In this document: in pieces, positions 1-13,631 of the stretch
How positions within the stretch are numbered: position 1 is the first letter of the stretch
Layout of the letters: every line of letters begins with the position of its first letter
Assembly (NCBI RefSeq): GCF_026212465.1
Contig: NC_080053.1
Span: 6,548,506-6,612,505, forward strand
DNA: 64,000 bases
From: Amaranthus tricolor
Taxonomy: Eukaryota; Streptophyta; Magnoliopsida; Caryophyllales; Amaranthaceae
Reading direction: 5' to 3'
The notes under the pieces: model-generated
What the model saw: only the letters and a program-made list of their open reading frames with translations
Database searches by the model: none
What the model was told of the DNA's origin: nothing
Position numbers and translations under genes: made by a program

Positions 1-142
1 ATTAATGATTAAATTAGTACATTGGACTATGTTAAAGTCATATGATTTAAGTATTTTGGAACGGAGGAAGTATGAATAAAAATATAAACAATGAAAATTG
101 AGATATAAAAAAGGGTAAACAGTCAAAGTAGACAAGTATGAA

Positions 143-405
143 TACTACCTCCACTCCACTGAACATGTCTCATTTATTTTTTCATGCTATTCAATGCACT
201 TATTTGATGTTTAATATCTTTTTTACTATACTTAACGAAATATTATAAAAAGTGAATATTAATAATTTTTACATTGAGATGAATCAAACAAAATTTCACT
301 TGACTATATTTTAATTTATAAATGAAGAATAAAATAAAAATTAAGAGTACTAAGTGAATAATGTCAAAAAGTAAACGAAACATTTTTAGTGGAATGGAGG
401 GAGTA
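143..405. mobile_element. Stowaway-like MITE
   Basis: The two ends are inverted copies of each other: TACTACCTCCACTCCACT on the left and, read on the - strand, TACTCCCTCCATTCCACT on the right, each starting at a TA dinucleotide as in Tc1/mariner-derived Stowaway MITEs. The interior is AT-rich and noncoding. Related interior sequence (ATTGAGATGAATCAAACAAA and variants) recurs in intron 1 of the ABC transporter and near 17.8 kb, so this is a repeated family in the genome. Confidence 0.65.
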
Positions 406-1343
406 ACAGCTAGGGAGAAAAGAAACATAGATACTTCATTCTTTTTTACTTACTACGTTGTTGACTTTAACACTTTTCATCAAGCAATTGACTTTTATAT
501 TGTCAATAATCTTTAAGTTAAAACATAGTCAAATGAGATCTTATTTTAATCGTCTCGATCCAACCATTATTAAAATCTAATTTTCGTGATTTTTTGACAT
601 GCATCATTAGAAATATTAACATTGATTTCGTATATCAGGAAGTTTGAAAAAGCAAATGTTACAATTAAAAAAAAAAACAAAAGAAGTATTATACATAAAA
701 TTCTTATGACAGTTAAAACTTTAGGATTTTATACAAAATTAGAAATTTAATTTATTGCACAAAAAATAATAATTCATTTCATTTAGTTTTTAATAGAAAG
801 AAATATCTAAATCTAAAAAGACTTTAATTTAAAAATGAAAAGGGCCCGAGTCCCACGATAAAAATATTTATTTAAGCAATACAAAATTGAAAATTCAAAG
901 AATTGGTACTTTCCAAAATTCAAGATCTTTTCAACCTGTAGTTTGAAAACTATATTATAATAAACTATTAAGCCATCCAGAAGGTATCGTCAATGGTCAA
1001 ATATGGCTAACTTCATTCCACAAGCACTTATAAACTATTCTCCTTATTTTATTGGAATAACGTCATATATTTTTCTTATATTCTAAACATAACCTACTTA
1101 TTACTATAAATAACAACACATTTTCTCACAAAAATAATAGACTCCTGGTACAGAAACCAACGGCAATCACAGCTTGTTTCTTCATCCAGCAACGACTTTT
1201 CTTCCCTTGGTTCATCTCCAATTTTTTTGGGTATTAATATTAATTCATCAGATAATCACGAAATTTTTTAAAATATTTATTATTCTTTAGTTTTGCACAT
1301 ATTTTTGTAAAATTATTAAGTTGGGTTTGGATCGGGATAAGAA
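406..1343. other. intergenic AT-rich region and 5' flank of the ABC transporter
   Basis: No coding potential or recognisable repeat was found between the MITE and the transporter start codon. The last 250 bases probably hold the core promoter and 5' UTR of the downstream gene. Confidence 0.5.
1105..1112 (+). promoter_or_regulatory. candidate TATA box of the ABCG transporter
   Basis: TATAAATA lies about 235 bases before the transporter ATG. It fits a plant TATA box if transcription starts near 1135-1145, giving a 5' UTR of about 200 bases. This is inferred from position and sequence only; several other AT-rich stretches nearby could serve. Confidence 0.35.
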
Positions 1344-4300
1344 ATGGAGATGAGCAGTGCAGCAGAGCTGTACAGAGCAGCAAGTGCAAGAATAGGAGGA
1401 TCAGGTGCATCTGCAGTGTGGAGAAACAGTGGAAGGGAAGTGTTTTCGACGTCAACTCGAGATGAAGATGATGAAGAAGCACTTAAATGGGCAGCACTTG
1501 AAAAGTTGCCTACTTATAATCGAGTTAGGAAAGGTATTCTAACTGATATGGCTGGTCCTGCTAAGGAAATTGATGTTGATCGCCTTGGTTTTGATGAAAA
1601 GAAACAGCTTTTAGAAAGACTTGTTAAGATTGCTGAGGAAGATAATGAAAAATTCTTGCGTAAACTCCGACAACGTATTGATAGGTATAGTCTTTCAATC
1701 CTTTCTCTTTATTTTTATTTTTATTTTTAAATTTAATTTTATTTTTATTTTTACTTGCATCACCACAACTCAAACACATGCATTGCCATTTGCCAATATA
1801 CATATTCACATATTTAATAATATCACTTCTTATTTATAAATTAAAATTATAAAAATAATATTAAATTAAATTAAATTAAATATCACCAATGTCAAAATAA
1901 AATTTATAAATAGTGTAAAACTCAAAATATTGCATGTAAAAAATTTTTTTTTTTGACAATATATCATTGTATCTTGCATATCATCTAAATTATAATTAAA
2001 TGTGTAATTAAGTGTGTTTGTTATTCCTTTTTACAAATTTGTCAAATGATAAATAAAAATATATTTTATATAATTTAGAAATGAGAGTCCTATATTTATT
2101 GTTATAGATAAATAATTTAACAATATGAGTTTGAAATGGTCAATTTAATAAAGAAAAGTTAGTGTAAAAAAAATCTCCCAAATAATGGTAAAAAAACTAT
2201 TGTGCTCAAACATGAGTTTGACTAAAATATTAGCTTTATAAAATGTACCCTTAATTATTTTAGTATGTTTGACTAAGTGATTTATATTTGATTTGACCAG
2301 AAATATTATATTGCATTGATTATTAGTAATTTACTTTTCTGTGTTGCCAAACATGACTAAATATTCAAGGTTGACTATTCAAAAACAGTAGGCCTAATGC
2401 TTGAATGGGCCCAATATTTTTTTTCAAAATTATTGCATGGGCTTGGTTCATTATAACGTAGTGTATATTAAATTAAAAATAATATATATTTTCTTAAATA
2501 ATATTGACTAAATTTATATATTTTTGTATTGAGACGAATCAAACAAACTTCGCTGTATTTTAGTTATATATAAAAAATTATAAAAGTTTAACATTGATAA
2601 TCTTTATATTGAGAAGAATCAAACAAACTTCATTTTATTTTAATTTATAGATTGAAAATTAATGACAAATTAAGAATGATGAATGAATAGTATTATGAAA
2701 CTTAGGAAATATAAATTTTATCCAAATGATCTTGCATTGGTCTAATTGAAACTAACTATAAATTGATCTAATTGTATTTTCAGAGTTGGAATTGAAATCC
2801 CAACAATTGAGGTGAGGTATGAACATATGAATGTTGAAGCACAAATTTTAGTGGGAAGCAGAGGTTTACCTTCTGTATTGAACTTCTTCACCAACACAAT
2901 AGAGGTAACTAAATTATGGTTTTAAATCTCTTTATTATTTCTTACATAACTTGTAAATGGAATTGTAATTGTTTTTCATTTGCATTTGGTAATTCTTTCA
3001 GGGTTTCTTGAATCTTCTACACATTCTCCCTGATAGAAGAAAACCATTCACAATTCTTCATGATGTTAATGGAAGCATCAAGCCTGGCAGGTTGACATTA
3101 CTTCTTGGTCCTCCTGGTTCTGGAAAGACAACATTGCTCTTGGCATTGGCTGGTAAACTTGACAAAGATCTTAAGGTAACAGTCTCATACTAAACCACTT
3201 ATTTTTAGCTTGCTTTATCTTGTGCAGGCCCGATCTATGATTTTGATGGCCTAATTGTAGATATTCTTGGAAATCACACATGTAGGTTGATTAATATATA
3301 AGCTTGATCAGCTACTCCTATTACCAATTGGTTTATTTGCAGCCAACTCTCTTATGCGGGCTTGTTGTGTACAAGCCCGTTAACAAATTTAGAGATGTAA
3401 TATTAACACTTAACCAGATCTGATGAACATGGTATGGAAATGTAGTTTGGAGGAAATGTTACCTACAATGGACATAGCATGAATGAGTTTGTTCCACAAA
3501 GAAGTTCAGCATATATCAGTCAACATGATGTGCACATTGGAGAAATGACAGTTAGAGAAACGATGGCCTTTTCAGCAAGAGTTCAAGGGGTTGGAACCAA
3601 TTATGGTCAGTTTGCTACATTAATAAATGTTCTTTAATGAATATATAACTTTTGAGCTTAAGTAATGAAAGAAATGAGAATTGTAATGTACAGATATGTT
3701 GGTTGAATTATCAAGAAGAGAGAAGGCTGCTAACATTAAGCCTGATGTTGATGTTGATGTCTATATGAAAGTAAGCATTTTTTAGAAGAAAATCTTTAAG
3801 CTTTGCAAATTGAATTTTTACTATGTAATTCACTTAACTTGCTTCTTTTTGTATTACTAGGCTGCAGCAATGGAAGGGCAGGAGGCCAGTGTAGTTACTG
3901 ACTACATTCTTAAGGTAAAAATAGATGATGAATTAATAACTTGTGCTATATATTTTAGTCTATGAACCTTAGAATTTAAGCAAATGGGTTTTATCTGCAT
4001 ATACAGATTTTGGGACTTGATATTTGTGCTGATGCAATGGTTGGAAATGAAATGATTAGAGGTATTTCGGGAGGACAGAAAAAACGTCTTACTACTGGTA
4101 TGAACTATCAGTTATAACCCTTAGTTCGTTTTCTTGATCAAAATCTTGGTCATTCGTTTTCGTGTATGTAATATGGAATTCATAATGATACAGGGGAAAT
4201 GCTGGTTGGCCCAGCAAAGGCACTGTTTATGGATGAAATATCAACTGGTCTTGATAGTTCTACAACCTATCAGATTGTAAACTCAATCAGGCAATCCATC

Positions 4301-7300
4301 CATATACTCAAAGGGACTGCTGTAATATCTCTACTCCAACCTGCTCCTGAAACATATGATCTCTTTGACGATATAATACTTCTAGCGGATGGGCAAATCG
4401 TGTATCAAGGTCCTCGAGAACATGTTCTTGAGTTCTTTGAATCCATGGGTTTCAGATGTCCGGAGAGGAAGGGGGTTGCTGACTTTTTACAAGAAGTAAA
4501 ATCTTTTTCTTTCTACTTACAAGATCTAGATTTTGGTTTTACAACCTTTGAGATATCCTAATTCGGCTTTTTTTTTTCTATAATTAGGTGACGTCAAGGA
4601 AAGATCAAGCGCAATATTGGTACCGTGGGAATGAGCCTTATAGATTTGTTACCGTTAAGGAGTTTGTAGAAGCTTTTCAATCATTCCATGTGGGTAGGAA
4701 ACTTTCTAGTGAGCTTTCTGTTCCGTTTGACAAGTCAAAAAGCCATCCTGCTGCATTAACAACCGAGACTTATGGACTTGGTAAAAAAGATTTGCTCAAA
4801 GCATGCTTGTCTCGAGAAGCATTGCTGATGAAGAGAAACTCATTTGTCTATGTCTTTAAGGCGATTCAAGTAAGTATTGCCAATATTAACTAGCATCAAT
4901 ACTAGAACCCTAGAAGAACCAAGTTCTTTTTATCGCTTGCTTAGCTAATAAATGTGTTTTTTCTTGTGTTTGCAGCTCATGATAACTGCACTTATCACTG
5001 CAACAGTGTTCTGGAGAACTCATATGCATAAGAGAAATTTGGCGGATGGAAACATTTTCATGGGTTCTCTCTTCTTTGCTGAAATTACTATCCTTTTCAA
5101 TGGTTTTGCCGAGCTTGCATTAACAATAGCAAGGCTTCCAGTCTTCTATAAGCAAAGAGATTTGCGGTTCTTCCCAGCATGGGCATACGCCATACCAGCA
5201 TGGATTCTTAATCTACCCATAGCTATTATAGAAACAGCCATTTGGTCTGGAATCACTTACTATGTCATTGGCTATGACTCCAATGTGGGAAGGTTTTTCA
5301 AACAATATCTTGTCCTATTATGTCTTCACCTGATGGCTTCCGCGCTTTTCAGAGTGAATGCAGGACTCGGAAGAAACCAAATTTTGGCCAACTCATTTGG
5401 CACTGGTGCCGTGGTTATGTTGTTAGTGTTGGGTGGATACCTGATATCTCGAAGTAAGTTTTCCATTATATTTTATGTTTGATTTTGAGAGAGTTTGAAT
5501 GATAGGACTAAAAACTAATGAACATATTGTTCTGTTTTTATTTCAGAAACCATTAAGCATTGGTGGATATGGGGTTATTGGATCTCTCCATTGCAATACA
5601 CCCAGAATGCACTCGCAGTAAATGAATTCCTAGGCCATAGTTGGAGCAAAGGAAATTTAGGAATAGCTGTTTTGAAGGCTCGTGGGGTATTTGCACATTC
5701 TTATTGGTTTTGGATTGGACTTGGAGGTCTAGTGGGATACATTTTCTTGTTGAATGGAGTATATACATTGACTTTGGCATTTTTAAATCGTGAGTTTTTC
5801 TTTATATACGCTCTTTTAGCTTCAATAATGCCTCTTGCTTTGATTTTTTGCTGATATATGTTTGTTGCAGCAATTGGTAAGCCTCAGGCTATGTTATCCG
5901 AGGAGGATATGGAAGAAAAAGAAGCTAATTTAGCTGGTCGAGCTATAGAAATGTCATCTAGCAAGAGGAGATCCTCTCGTTCACGTGAGTCAATGAACTC
6001 GAAAAAACATATTTTTAGTGCTGATTTTGTCTATTGATTTCATTGCCCCAATACTAATTTTCGAAATATTTTTAATCTACAGAACGAGGAGTTATTCAAG
6101 AACAAGGTAATGGTAATGGAGAAAGAGGGATGGTTCTACCTTTTCAACCTCTTTCTGTTACCTTCGATGAAATGAGATACTCAGTAGATATGCCTGCGGT
6201 AATCTTTCTTTCCATTCGAATATCATTATTTACAATTTAATCTCAAGACATTTGTAAACAAATTCACTTCTCTTTTTATAGGAAATGAAAGCACAAGGTG
6301 TTGTCGAGGATAGACTAGAACTACTAAAGGGTGTGAGTGGTGCTTTTAGGCCCGGAGTGTTGACAGCACTTATGGGTGTTAGTGGTGCTGGAAAGACCAC
6401 TCTTATGGATGTGCTTGCTGGGAGGAAAACCGGGGGATACATTGATGGTGATATTAGAATATCGGGCTACCCAAAGAATCAAGAAACTTTTGCCCGAGTT
6501 TCAGGATATTGTGAGCAGGCTGATATCCACTCTCCTCATGTCACCGTTGAAGAATCCCTGATGTTTTCAGCATGGCTTCGGTTATCCTCTGATGTTTCCG
6601 AAGAAAAGAGAAAGGTAATCTTTTGTCATTGATATTAAGTACAAAATCAAATTTTGTGGTTAATTAGAGAAAATTAAGAAATTGACTAAATTGTAAATTT
6701 GATATTTCAGCTGTTTGTGGAAGACGTGATGGAACTTGTAGAGCTAGATTCTATTAGGCATGCACTCGTAGGACTTCCTGGAGTGAATGGTCTATCAACT
6801 GAACAGAGGAAGAGGTTAACTATTGCGGTTGAGCTTGTGGCCAATCCTTCTATAATCTTCATGGATGAACCAACATCTGGACTTGATGCTAGAGCTGCTG
6901 CAATCGTTATGAGAACTGTTAGAAACACAGTTAATACAGGACGAACAGTGGTTTGCACTATTCATCAGCCTAGCATTGACATTTTTGACGCTTTTGATGA
7001 GGTACGGCTCGATCTTATAACTATAAGCTTATATTACCTTTGGGTTATATTCTATAATGATTAATAATTCTTATTATTTATCAATTTCTATCTACAGTTG
7101 CTACTGCTAAAGAGAGGTGGACAACAAATCTATTTTGGTCCGATAGGTCGCCATGGTGTGCAACTTATCAAATACTTTGAGGTGAGGGACTTAAACAAAA
7201 TCTAAATATGAAATTCTATTTTTTTAGTTATTCAATAGAATTTGACATAATTGTATATTTTGTTTGAATGCAGGGAATCAATGGTATTCAGAAGATCAAA

Positions 7301-8613
7301 GAGTCCTACAACCCAGCAACTTGGATGTTGGAAGTTTCATCTATAGCTCAAGAAAGTGCTCTTGGAGTTGATTTTTCAGAAATTTACAAAAATTCAGATC
7401 TCTACAGGTAACATGCTTGCATCTGTATTCTTTAAAGATCTTGATTATGATTGTGTTTGTGTTGTCTCGATCGATTCAATAGACTTATAACCTTTTATGA
7501 TATTGCAGGAGAAGCAAAGCACTGATAACAGAACTAAGTGTGCCTGCTCCGGGATCAAAAGATTTATACTTCCCAACTCAATATTCACAGTCCTCTGTGA
7601 ATCAGTTTTTGGCTTGTATATGGAAACTGCATTGCTCATATTGGCGAAACACCATGTACACCGCATTGAGGCTCCTCTTCGCAGCCCTTGTTGGGGTTGT
7701 ATTTGGGTCCATTTTCTGGAGGATCGGAAAACACAGGTACTTTAATTGATTATATATAATTACAAATAACTTATAAATGTTCTATTTGGAACACATCTAA
7801 GTCATTAATTTGTTAACTTTGCAGACATACGCAGCAAGATCTTTTCAATGCAATGGGTTCTATGTACATCGCAGTTCTTTTCCTCGGTATCCAAAACGCC
7901 ATGGGAGTTCAGCCAGTTGTGTTTGTCGAAAGAACAGTCTTTTACAGAGAAAGGGCGGCAGGAATGTATTCTGCTTTGCCTTATGCCTTTGCGCAGGTTC
8001 TTATTGAACTTCCTTACAACTTATTACAAACAATCTTTTATGGTGTGGTGGTGTATGCCATGGTGGGATTCGAGTGGACAGCAGCCAAGTTCTTTTGGTA
8101 TTTCTTCTTCATGTACTTTACCTTGCTGTACTTCACATACTACGGTATGATGTGCGTTGGTCTAACCCCAAATGCAAGTGTATCCGCCATCATTTCGTCC
8201 GCGTTCTACAGTATATGGAACCTTTTTGCTGGATTCCTCATCCCAAGACCTGTAAGTTCATTTCTACTCACATGTACAAGTTAAATCGTAAGATATGTAA
8301 ACAAGGTCTGACATTTCGTTGTAATACTTTGTTACAGAGAATCCCAATATGGTGGAGATGGTACTACTGGGCATGCCCCATAGCATGGAGTTTGTATGGA
8401 TTACTAATCACACAATATGGTGATTATGATGGTCCCACAGATATTCTCACAGATGTTGATGGAAATCCAACCGTTAAGGAGTTTTTACGTAGCTATTTTG
8501 GTTATAAGAAGGACTTCTTGGGAGCTGTTGTTGGAGTAATACTTGGTCTAAATGTTTTGTTTGCTGTGATTTATGCTTATGCTATTAAGACCCTCAACTT
8601 CCAGAGAAGATGA
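1344..8613 (+). CDS. full-size ABCG (PDR-type) ABC transporter, 20 exons
   Basis: Plasma-membrane ATP-driven exporter of the plant pleiotropic drug resistance family. By GT-AG junctions and phase I place exons at 1344-1684, 2784-2904, 3002-3175, 3446-3605, 3694-3770, 3861-3914, 4007-4097, 4194-4495, 4588-4869, 4976-5453, 5547-5789, 5871-5984, 6083-6198, 6282-6614, 6711-7001, 7098-7181, 7274-7407, 7509-7736, 7825-8251 and 8338-8613. The sum is 4326 nt, or 1441 aa, the usual PDR length, with no frame break. Order is NBD-TMD-NBD-TMD. NBD1 has Walker [10 protein letters not shown] near residue 190, signature [13 protein letters not shown] near 328 and Walker B LFMDEIS. NBD2 has Walker [10 protein letters not shown] near 883, signature [10 protein letters not shown] near 988 and Walker [13 protein letters not shown]. 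The hydrophobic blocks at about 520-760 and 1180-1435 are the membrane domains. The N-terminus ([29 protein letters not shown]) is typical of the PDR1-like group. The substrate cannot be read from sequence. Confidence 0.95.
2480..2700. repeat. MITE remnants inside intron 1 of the ABCG gene
   Basis: Two successive stretches (around 2526-2560 and 2607-2665) resemble the interior of the 143-405 MITE: ATTGAGACGAATCAAACAAA and ATTGAGAAGAATCAAACAAA, each followed by a TATTTTAATTTATA-like stretch. They look like tandem or nested decayed copies. The 1.1-kb intron has no other recognised content. Confidence 0.45.
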
Positions 8614-8691
8614 TGAATCCATCTTATATGTTGAAGAAGCGCCATTTCATTCATTTTGTAAAAATGTTTATATAACTTTTAAGTTTTATTT

Positions 8692-8844
<153 letters not shown>

Positions 8845-9064
8845 TTAACCTTAGATCAACTGTAGCATGCTTTAAGATACGTTGTATTATGAGTAAATTT
8901 TAATATTTTTTCATATCATTCAAAGATAATAAATCATGAGAATTTTCTTTTTTAATGCATACTAAGGTTTAACTTGTGCTAATTGCATGATATTTTTAAT
9001 AATGTATATCTAATGAAATCAATTATTTAAGATGCAAGCTATTTCTTTTCTTCCAACTTCTCTA

Positions 9065-9480
9065 TATTGGATATTTAGAATATATAAAGACCTAAATTAT
9101 ACATATTACATACTACGTATAGTATTTGGATAATATGCAATAATAGCAAAAGTCTGGAATAATGCTAAAAGGAAAAACACAAAACAAAAGTTAGTAGAAA
9201 ACAAAAGACCTAGATTATATAAATTACATACATACTAATTATAGTAGTCGGACATTTAGAGTATATAGCTACGAGTCGTCACTTGTGTCCTATTTCTCAA
9301 AATTTGAGACAGAATGAAAGGTCGAGTCGGCTTTTGGGAAGCCCCGACTAACCGCTTTGGGCGACGAATCGTCACCAGTACTCTAGACTTATTTTTACTC
9401 TTTTGTTAGTTTTTTTCGTTAGTGTTCTTTGACTTCAATCCTCACTAATGATTTGTAACTTCTATATAGAGGCTAAATTT
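9065..9480 (+). repeat. 5' LTR of the 9-14 kb copia element (3' limit approximate)
   Basis: Starts TTGGATATTTAGAATATATA and shares with the 3' copy the segments AATGCYAAAAGGAAAAAC, the CATACTAMKTATAGTA motif and GTCGAGTCGGCTTTTGG. It contains an internal partial duplication: TTAGAGTATATAG and the CATACTA motif recur at about 9230-9265. The gag reading frame begins shortly after, so the right boundary is only approximate. Confidence 0.65.
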
Positions 9481-9535
9481 GAGGAAACTTCGTCTTGTTT
9501 CATTGATGAGCTAGTGTGAAGGACCTTACTTCTAA

Positions 9536-10260
9536 CTTAAAAGTTAGACAATTTTGTTGGTGTGAATTTTCGTCGTTGGCAAAATAAAATGCTTATTTTT
9601 TTATCACTCTTAATGTTGCTTATGTTATAAGAACTCTAAGCCCGTAGGAAGCGGTTTATGAAACTTTGGAATAAGCAAGGAAGAGGAGCAAGTGGGACAA
9701 TGATGACTTTATCTGTTGGGGACATATTTTGAATGGTATGAAGGATTCACTTTTCGATGTGTATCAATTTCATGATTGACAAAGCTTTTGTGGGATGCAC
9801 TTGAAGACAAGTACATGGCCGAGGATGCTATTTTTAAGAAATTCCTTCTAAGTAATTTCAATGCATATAAAATGGTTGACAATCGCCCTATAATTGATCA
9901 ATTCCATGAATTACAAAGAATGTATGCTAACATGAAAATTCATGACATAAGTTTGGATGAATTTTTTATTGTATCAAGCATAATAAACAAGTTGCCTCCA
10001 CCTTGGAGGGATGTTAGACATGCTCTTAAACTTAAGAAGAAAGACATAAGTCTTACTAATCTTGGAAAAAATTTTGTTCATGAGTCTAAGGGAATCAACA
10101 TGGTAGAGGGGAAAACCTCTCAAGGAGGAAAGCAAAAAAATATTTCAAGGGGAATACAAGCAAAACGAAACCCATTAAAAATGGGTGTTGGGAATACGGA
10201 AAGCCCAGACATCTAAAAAGGAATTACTTTGTTTTCAAAACCAATCAAAATAAGACAAAG
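9536..10260 (+). pseudogene. copia gag remnant
   Basis: Reading across stops, the sequence shows a UBN2-type gag start (KLDNFVGVNFRRWQNKM at about 9540), then KWDNDDFICWGHILNGM, then an open stretch at 9776-10216 (LWDALEDKYMAEDA, LPPPWRDVRHALK). A degraded zinc-knuckle region follows near 10180-10225, where the expected Cys/His residues are broken by a stop and a frame change. It would have packaged retrotransposon RNA. No intact frame remains. Confidence 0.75.
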
Positions 10261-10344
10261 GGCCAACCTTCTTCATGCGAGGACCCATCTACTAAAGGAG
10301 ATCATTCCATATTAAATGAACTTTCTAGTTTTGATGTTTGTTTA

Positions 10345-11637
10345 ATGAATACTAATAATAGTATTGTGCAGGACGATCTAATGTCTTGGTTTATCAATTC
10401 CCGAACGACAAGAAATTTTTGTAAAAATAAACATTTGTTCAACACCCTACACAAGGTTGTTGATGGGGAGTTTCTCTACATGGGGAAAAAAAAACTATTA
10501 AGGTCCATGCAAAGGGAAAAGTTGAACTCATGTTTACGTCAGAAAATCTCTTAGTGTTAAGAGATGTATACTACGCACCTGACATTAGTTAGAATCTTGT
10601 CTTGGGTTCCATCTTGAATTGATTGGGCTACAAATTAGTGTTGAAGCAAATTGATGTATAATTTCTAAAAGTAACTTGTTTATTGGTCGTGCTTACCTAC
10701 AATGTATATGATGATTTGCATTATCTATAGCATTTAAGGTTAAGACATGTAATTTTGATAAAATTTCATATATGTCAAAGCAAATTTAATTCCTTTTTGT
10801 CCTTAACAATCATATAATTGTAATTCATGCATGCTTAACCAGATCACTAGAACCATTTAAAAGTGTTGTTAGAAAATCTAAAATTTTAGATTTGGTACAT
10901 AGTGACTTGTGTGATTTTCATAGTACACTATTTTTAGGGAATAAAAGATATGTTGTTGCTTTTATTAATGATTATTCTAAGTTTTGTTATGTGTACTTCT
11001 TACATACAAAGGATGAAGCTCTTAGTTCTTTTACAAAAATGAAGTAGAAATACAAATAGGATGTAAACTTAAAAGTCTTAGACCAGACAAAAGAGGAGAA
11101 TACTATGATCCCTTTTATTTTCATTCTATGGGAATAATTCATAAAACAATTGCTAGATACACACCACAATCAAATGGTGTGGCAGAGAGGAAAAACCGTA
11201 CTCTACAAGAGATAGTGAATTCCATGTTATCCTACTCTAGTTTGAGTGAAGGATTTTGGGTTGAAGCAATATTGACGGCTTGTCACATTCTTAACCAGGT
11301 TTCATCTAGAACCAATAAGAAAACTACTTATGAACTTTGGTACAAAAGAAAGCCAAACTTAAATTACTTTAAGGTTTGGGGTTATAAGGCCATCGTAAGA
11401 GTGCCCGACAACAAGAGAAAGAAACTCGATGAACGAGGATTAGAATGCATCTTTATAGGTTATACTACTCATAACAAAACTTATAGGTTCTATGTAATAG
11501 AACAAAATGATTACATATTGATTCACTCGATGAATGAGGTATGGGATGCCATCTTTGATAAGAATAGATTCTCATCAATGAGTAGACAAAAACATCTACA
11601 ATTTAGTATCGAAGAAATTGTTGAAAATGATAAATAA
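10345..11637 (+). pseudogene. copia protease and integrase remnant
   Basis: The 10345-10554 stretch fits the protease region, but no intact DSG active site is visible. Integrase sequence is recognisable from about 10860 (SLEPFKSVVRKSKI-like, then YVVAFINDYSKFCYVYFL). It is best preserved at 11128-11637, where TPQSNGVAERKNRTL contains the catalytic Glu region typical of copia integrase, followed by FWVEAILTACHILNQVSS and the C-terminal GYKAIVRVPDNKRKKLDERG motif. Stops and indels elsewhere make it nonfunctional. Confidence 0.75.
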
Positions 11638-11779
11638 GAAACCCCCAACAACTAGATGAAGAAGAAATTGTTGCATTTATTCCTAAAAGAAGTAAAAGAC
11701 AACGAAAAGCGAAAAGCTTTGGACCAGATTTTCATGTATATTTGGTCGAAGGGACTAGAAATTAAATTTCTGCTAGTGC

Positions 11780-13110
11780 TCCATATTTGTTTAATGTGGA
11801 AGGAGACCCATTGACTTATTGTGATGCAATGACATCACAAGACAAATACCTTTTAGAAAAAGGCAATAGATGATGAGATGTAATCCATCATGGGAAATAA
11901 TATTTGGGTATAAGTAGATTTTCCTCCAACTTGTAAACTTATCGGTTGCAAGTAGATTTTTAGCAAGAAAATGATGATTGATGGAACTATTGATAAGTTT
12001 AAAGCCCGTTTAGTGGTACAAGGCTTTAGACAAAAGTTGGCTATCGATCACTTTGATACATATTTATGCACCAGTTGCAAGGACAATCACCATTAGATTG
12101 TTGGTGGCATTGGCTACGGTCTATTGTCAAAAGATACATCAAATGGATGTTAAAACCACATTTTAATATGCGGAACTAGATAAGGAAGTATATATGAAAC
12201 AACCCGAAAAGTTTGTTTTGAAAGGGCAAGAAAACAAGGTATGTAAATTTGTTAAGTCATTGTATGGACTTAAACAAGCAACGAATTGAAGCAATGTCAT
12301 CCAATGTTTGATGCAACCATGTTATCCTTTGGATTCAAGTTGAATCAAGTCGAAAAATGCATTTATAGAAAATTTGATAACCAAGGAAATGGAGATATCA
12401 TTTGCGTACACGTAGATGACTTGCTCATCTTTGGTACTAGTTTAGTACAAATCTAAGAGACAAAGAATTTTTTTTCTAAATCCTTCCAAATGAAGGATTT
12501 AGGGGAGGCCGATGAGATCTTAGGCATTAGGATCATAAGAAATGATAGTTGAATTAGCCTAAGTTAATCTCATTACATTTAAAAAATGCTTAATAGGTTT
12601 GGTATACTAGATACGACTCCAATCTCAAGTCCCATGAAACAAGGTATCTAATTTTGTTAAACATACCGGACAATCGATTTCACAATTAGAGTATTCAAAG
12701 ATCCCAGGATCTTTTATGTATGCTATGACGAGTATAAGGCCAGACGTAGCATTTGCGGTTGGTAAAATGAGTAGATTTATGAGCAACCCGGGTCCTCATC
12801 ATTGGGTGGCAATAAGAAGAGTATTACGAGCAACCCGGGTCCTTATCATTGGTTGGTAAGATGAGTAGATTTACGAGCACAACAACTTTGGGTAGAGCTT
12901 ATAGTCAAGTGTATAACTCTCGTTATATTTCTTTACTCACAGCCTAGTGCAAGGACTTATCATTAATGGGGTCATAACTCTTGATTATGTGAACAATAAG
13001 TTCAATTTGGCTGATTTTTTCACTAAGGTCATGAGTAAGGATTCAATTAAACAAGCATTAATCAAAATCGAATTATGTAAGCTAAAGTTAAAAGGAAAGC
13101 CCTAATTCAC
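11780..13110 (+). pseudogene. copia reverse transcriptase/RNase H remnant
   Basis: Fragments of the copia RT are visible in changing frames: FKARLVVQGFRQK near 12000, QMDVKTTF near 12140, EVYMKQPEKFV near 12185, and the polymerase site as HVDDLLIFGTS near 12410. SMYAMTSIRPDVAFAVGKMSRF near 12715-12780 leads into RNase H. A roughly 50-base block around CGAGCAACCCGGGTCCTYATCATTGG is locally duplicated at about 12780-12860. The end, near 13000, resembles the NLADFFTKV terminal segment of copia polyproteins. Confidence 0.75.
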
Positions 13111-13631
13111 ACACAAGTAGCATTGTAATTTGAATTCAATGTGTTGTAATTCCTTTTATTCTTTGTAAGCAACAAGGATTAATACCCACACTTACTTTGG
13201 ACCATGATCACAAGGTAGTTGTCTATTAAAATTCTCATGGTCAAGAGTAGAAGAGCTCTTGGTGGTTTTCATTCACGGGGATACGGTATACGTAATGGGA
13301 ACCTAACTATATAAGTTTGAATTTTCAGCTACTTTAAGTACTCAAGATTGGTATAGATGGTATGATAAACTTATGAATAGATATGGACACGGCCATAATA
13401 ATGTTAAGGTAATGACTTTGTATTATTGGTTTTATGTATATTTAACCTTCAAGTGGTTGGATGGGCTAGTTGATTCAATTCGTAGGGATATCATTCTAAT
13501 TCGATTGCTTATAAAGAGTTTTATACTAGGGGTTGATTCAATCGTTAGGGAAATTAGCATTGAAAACGGGGTTATTTACTTATTTTGTAAAAGAAGGATG
13601 AGGTTCGATTATACTCTAAATGGGGGAGGAT

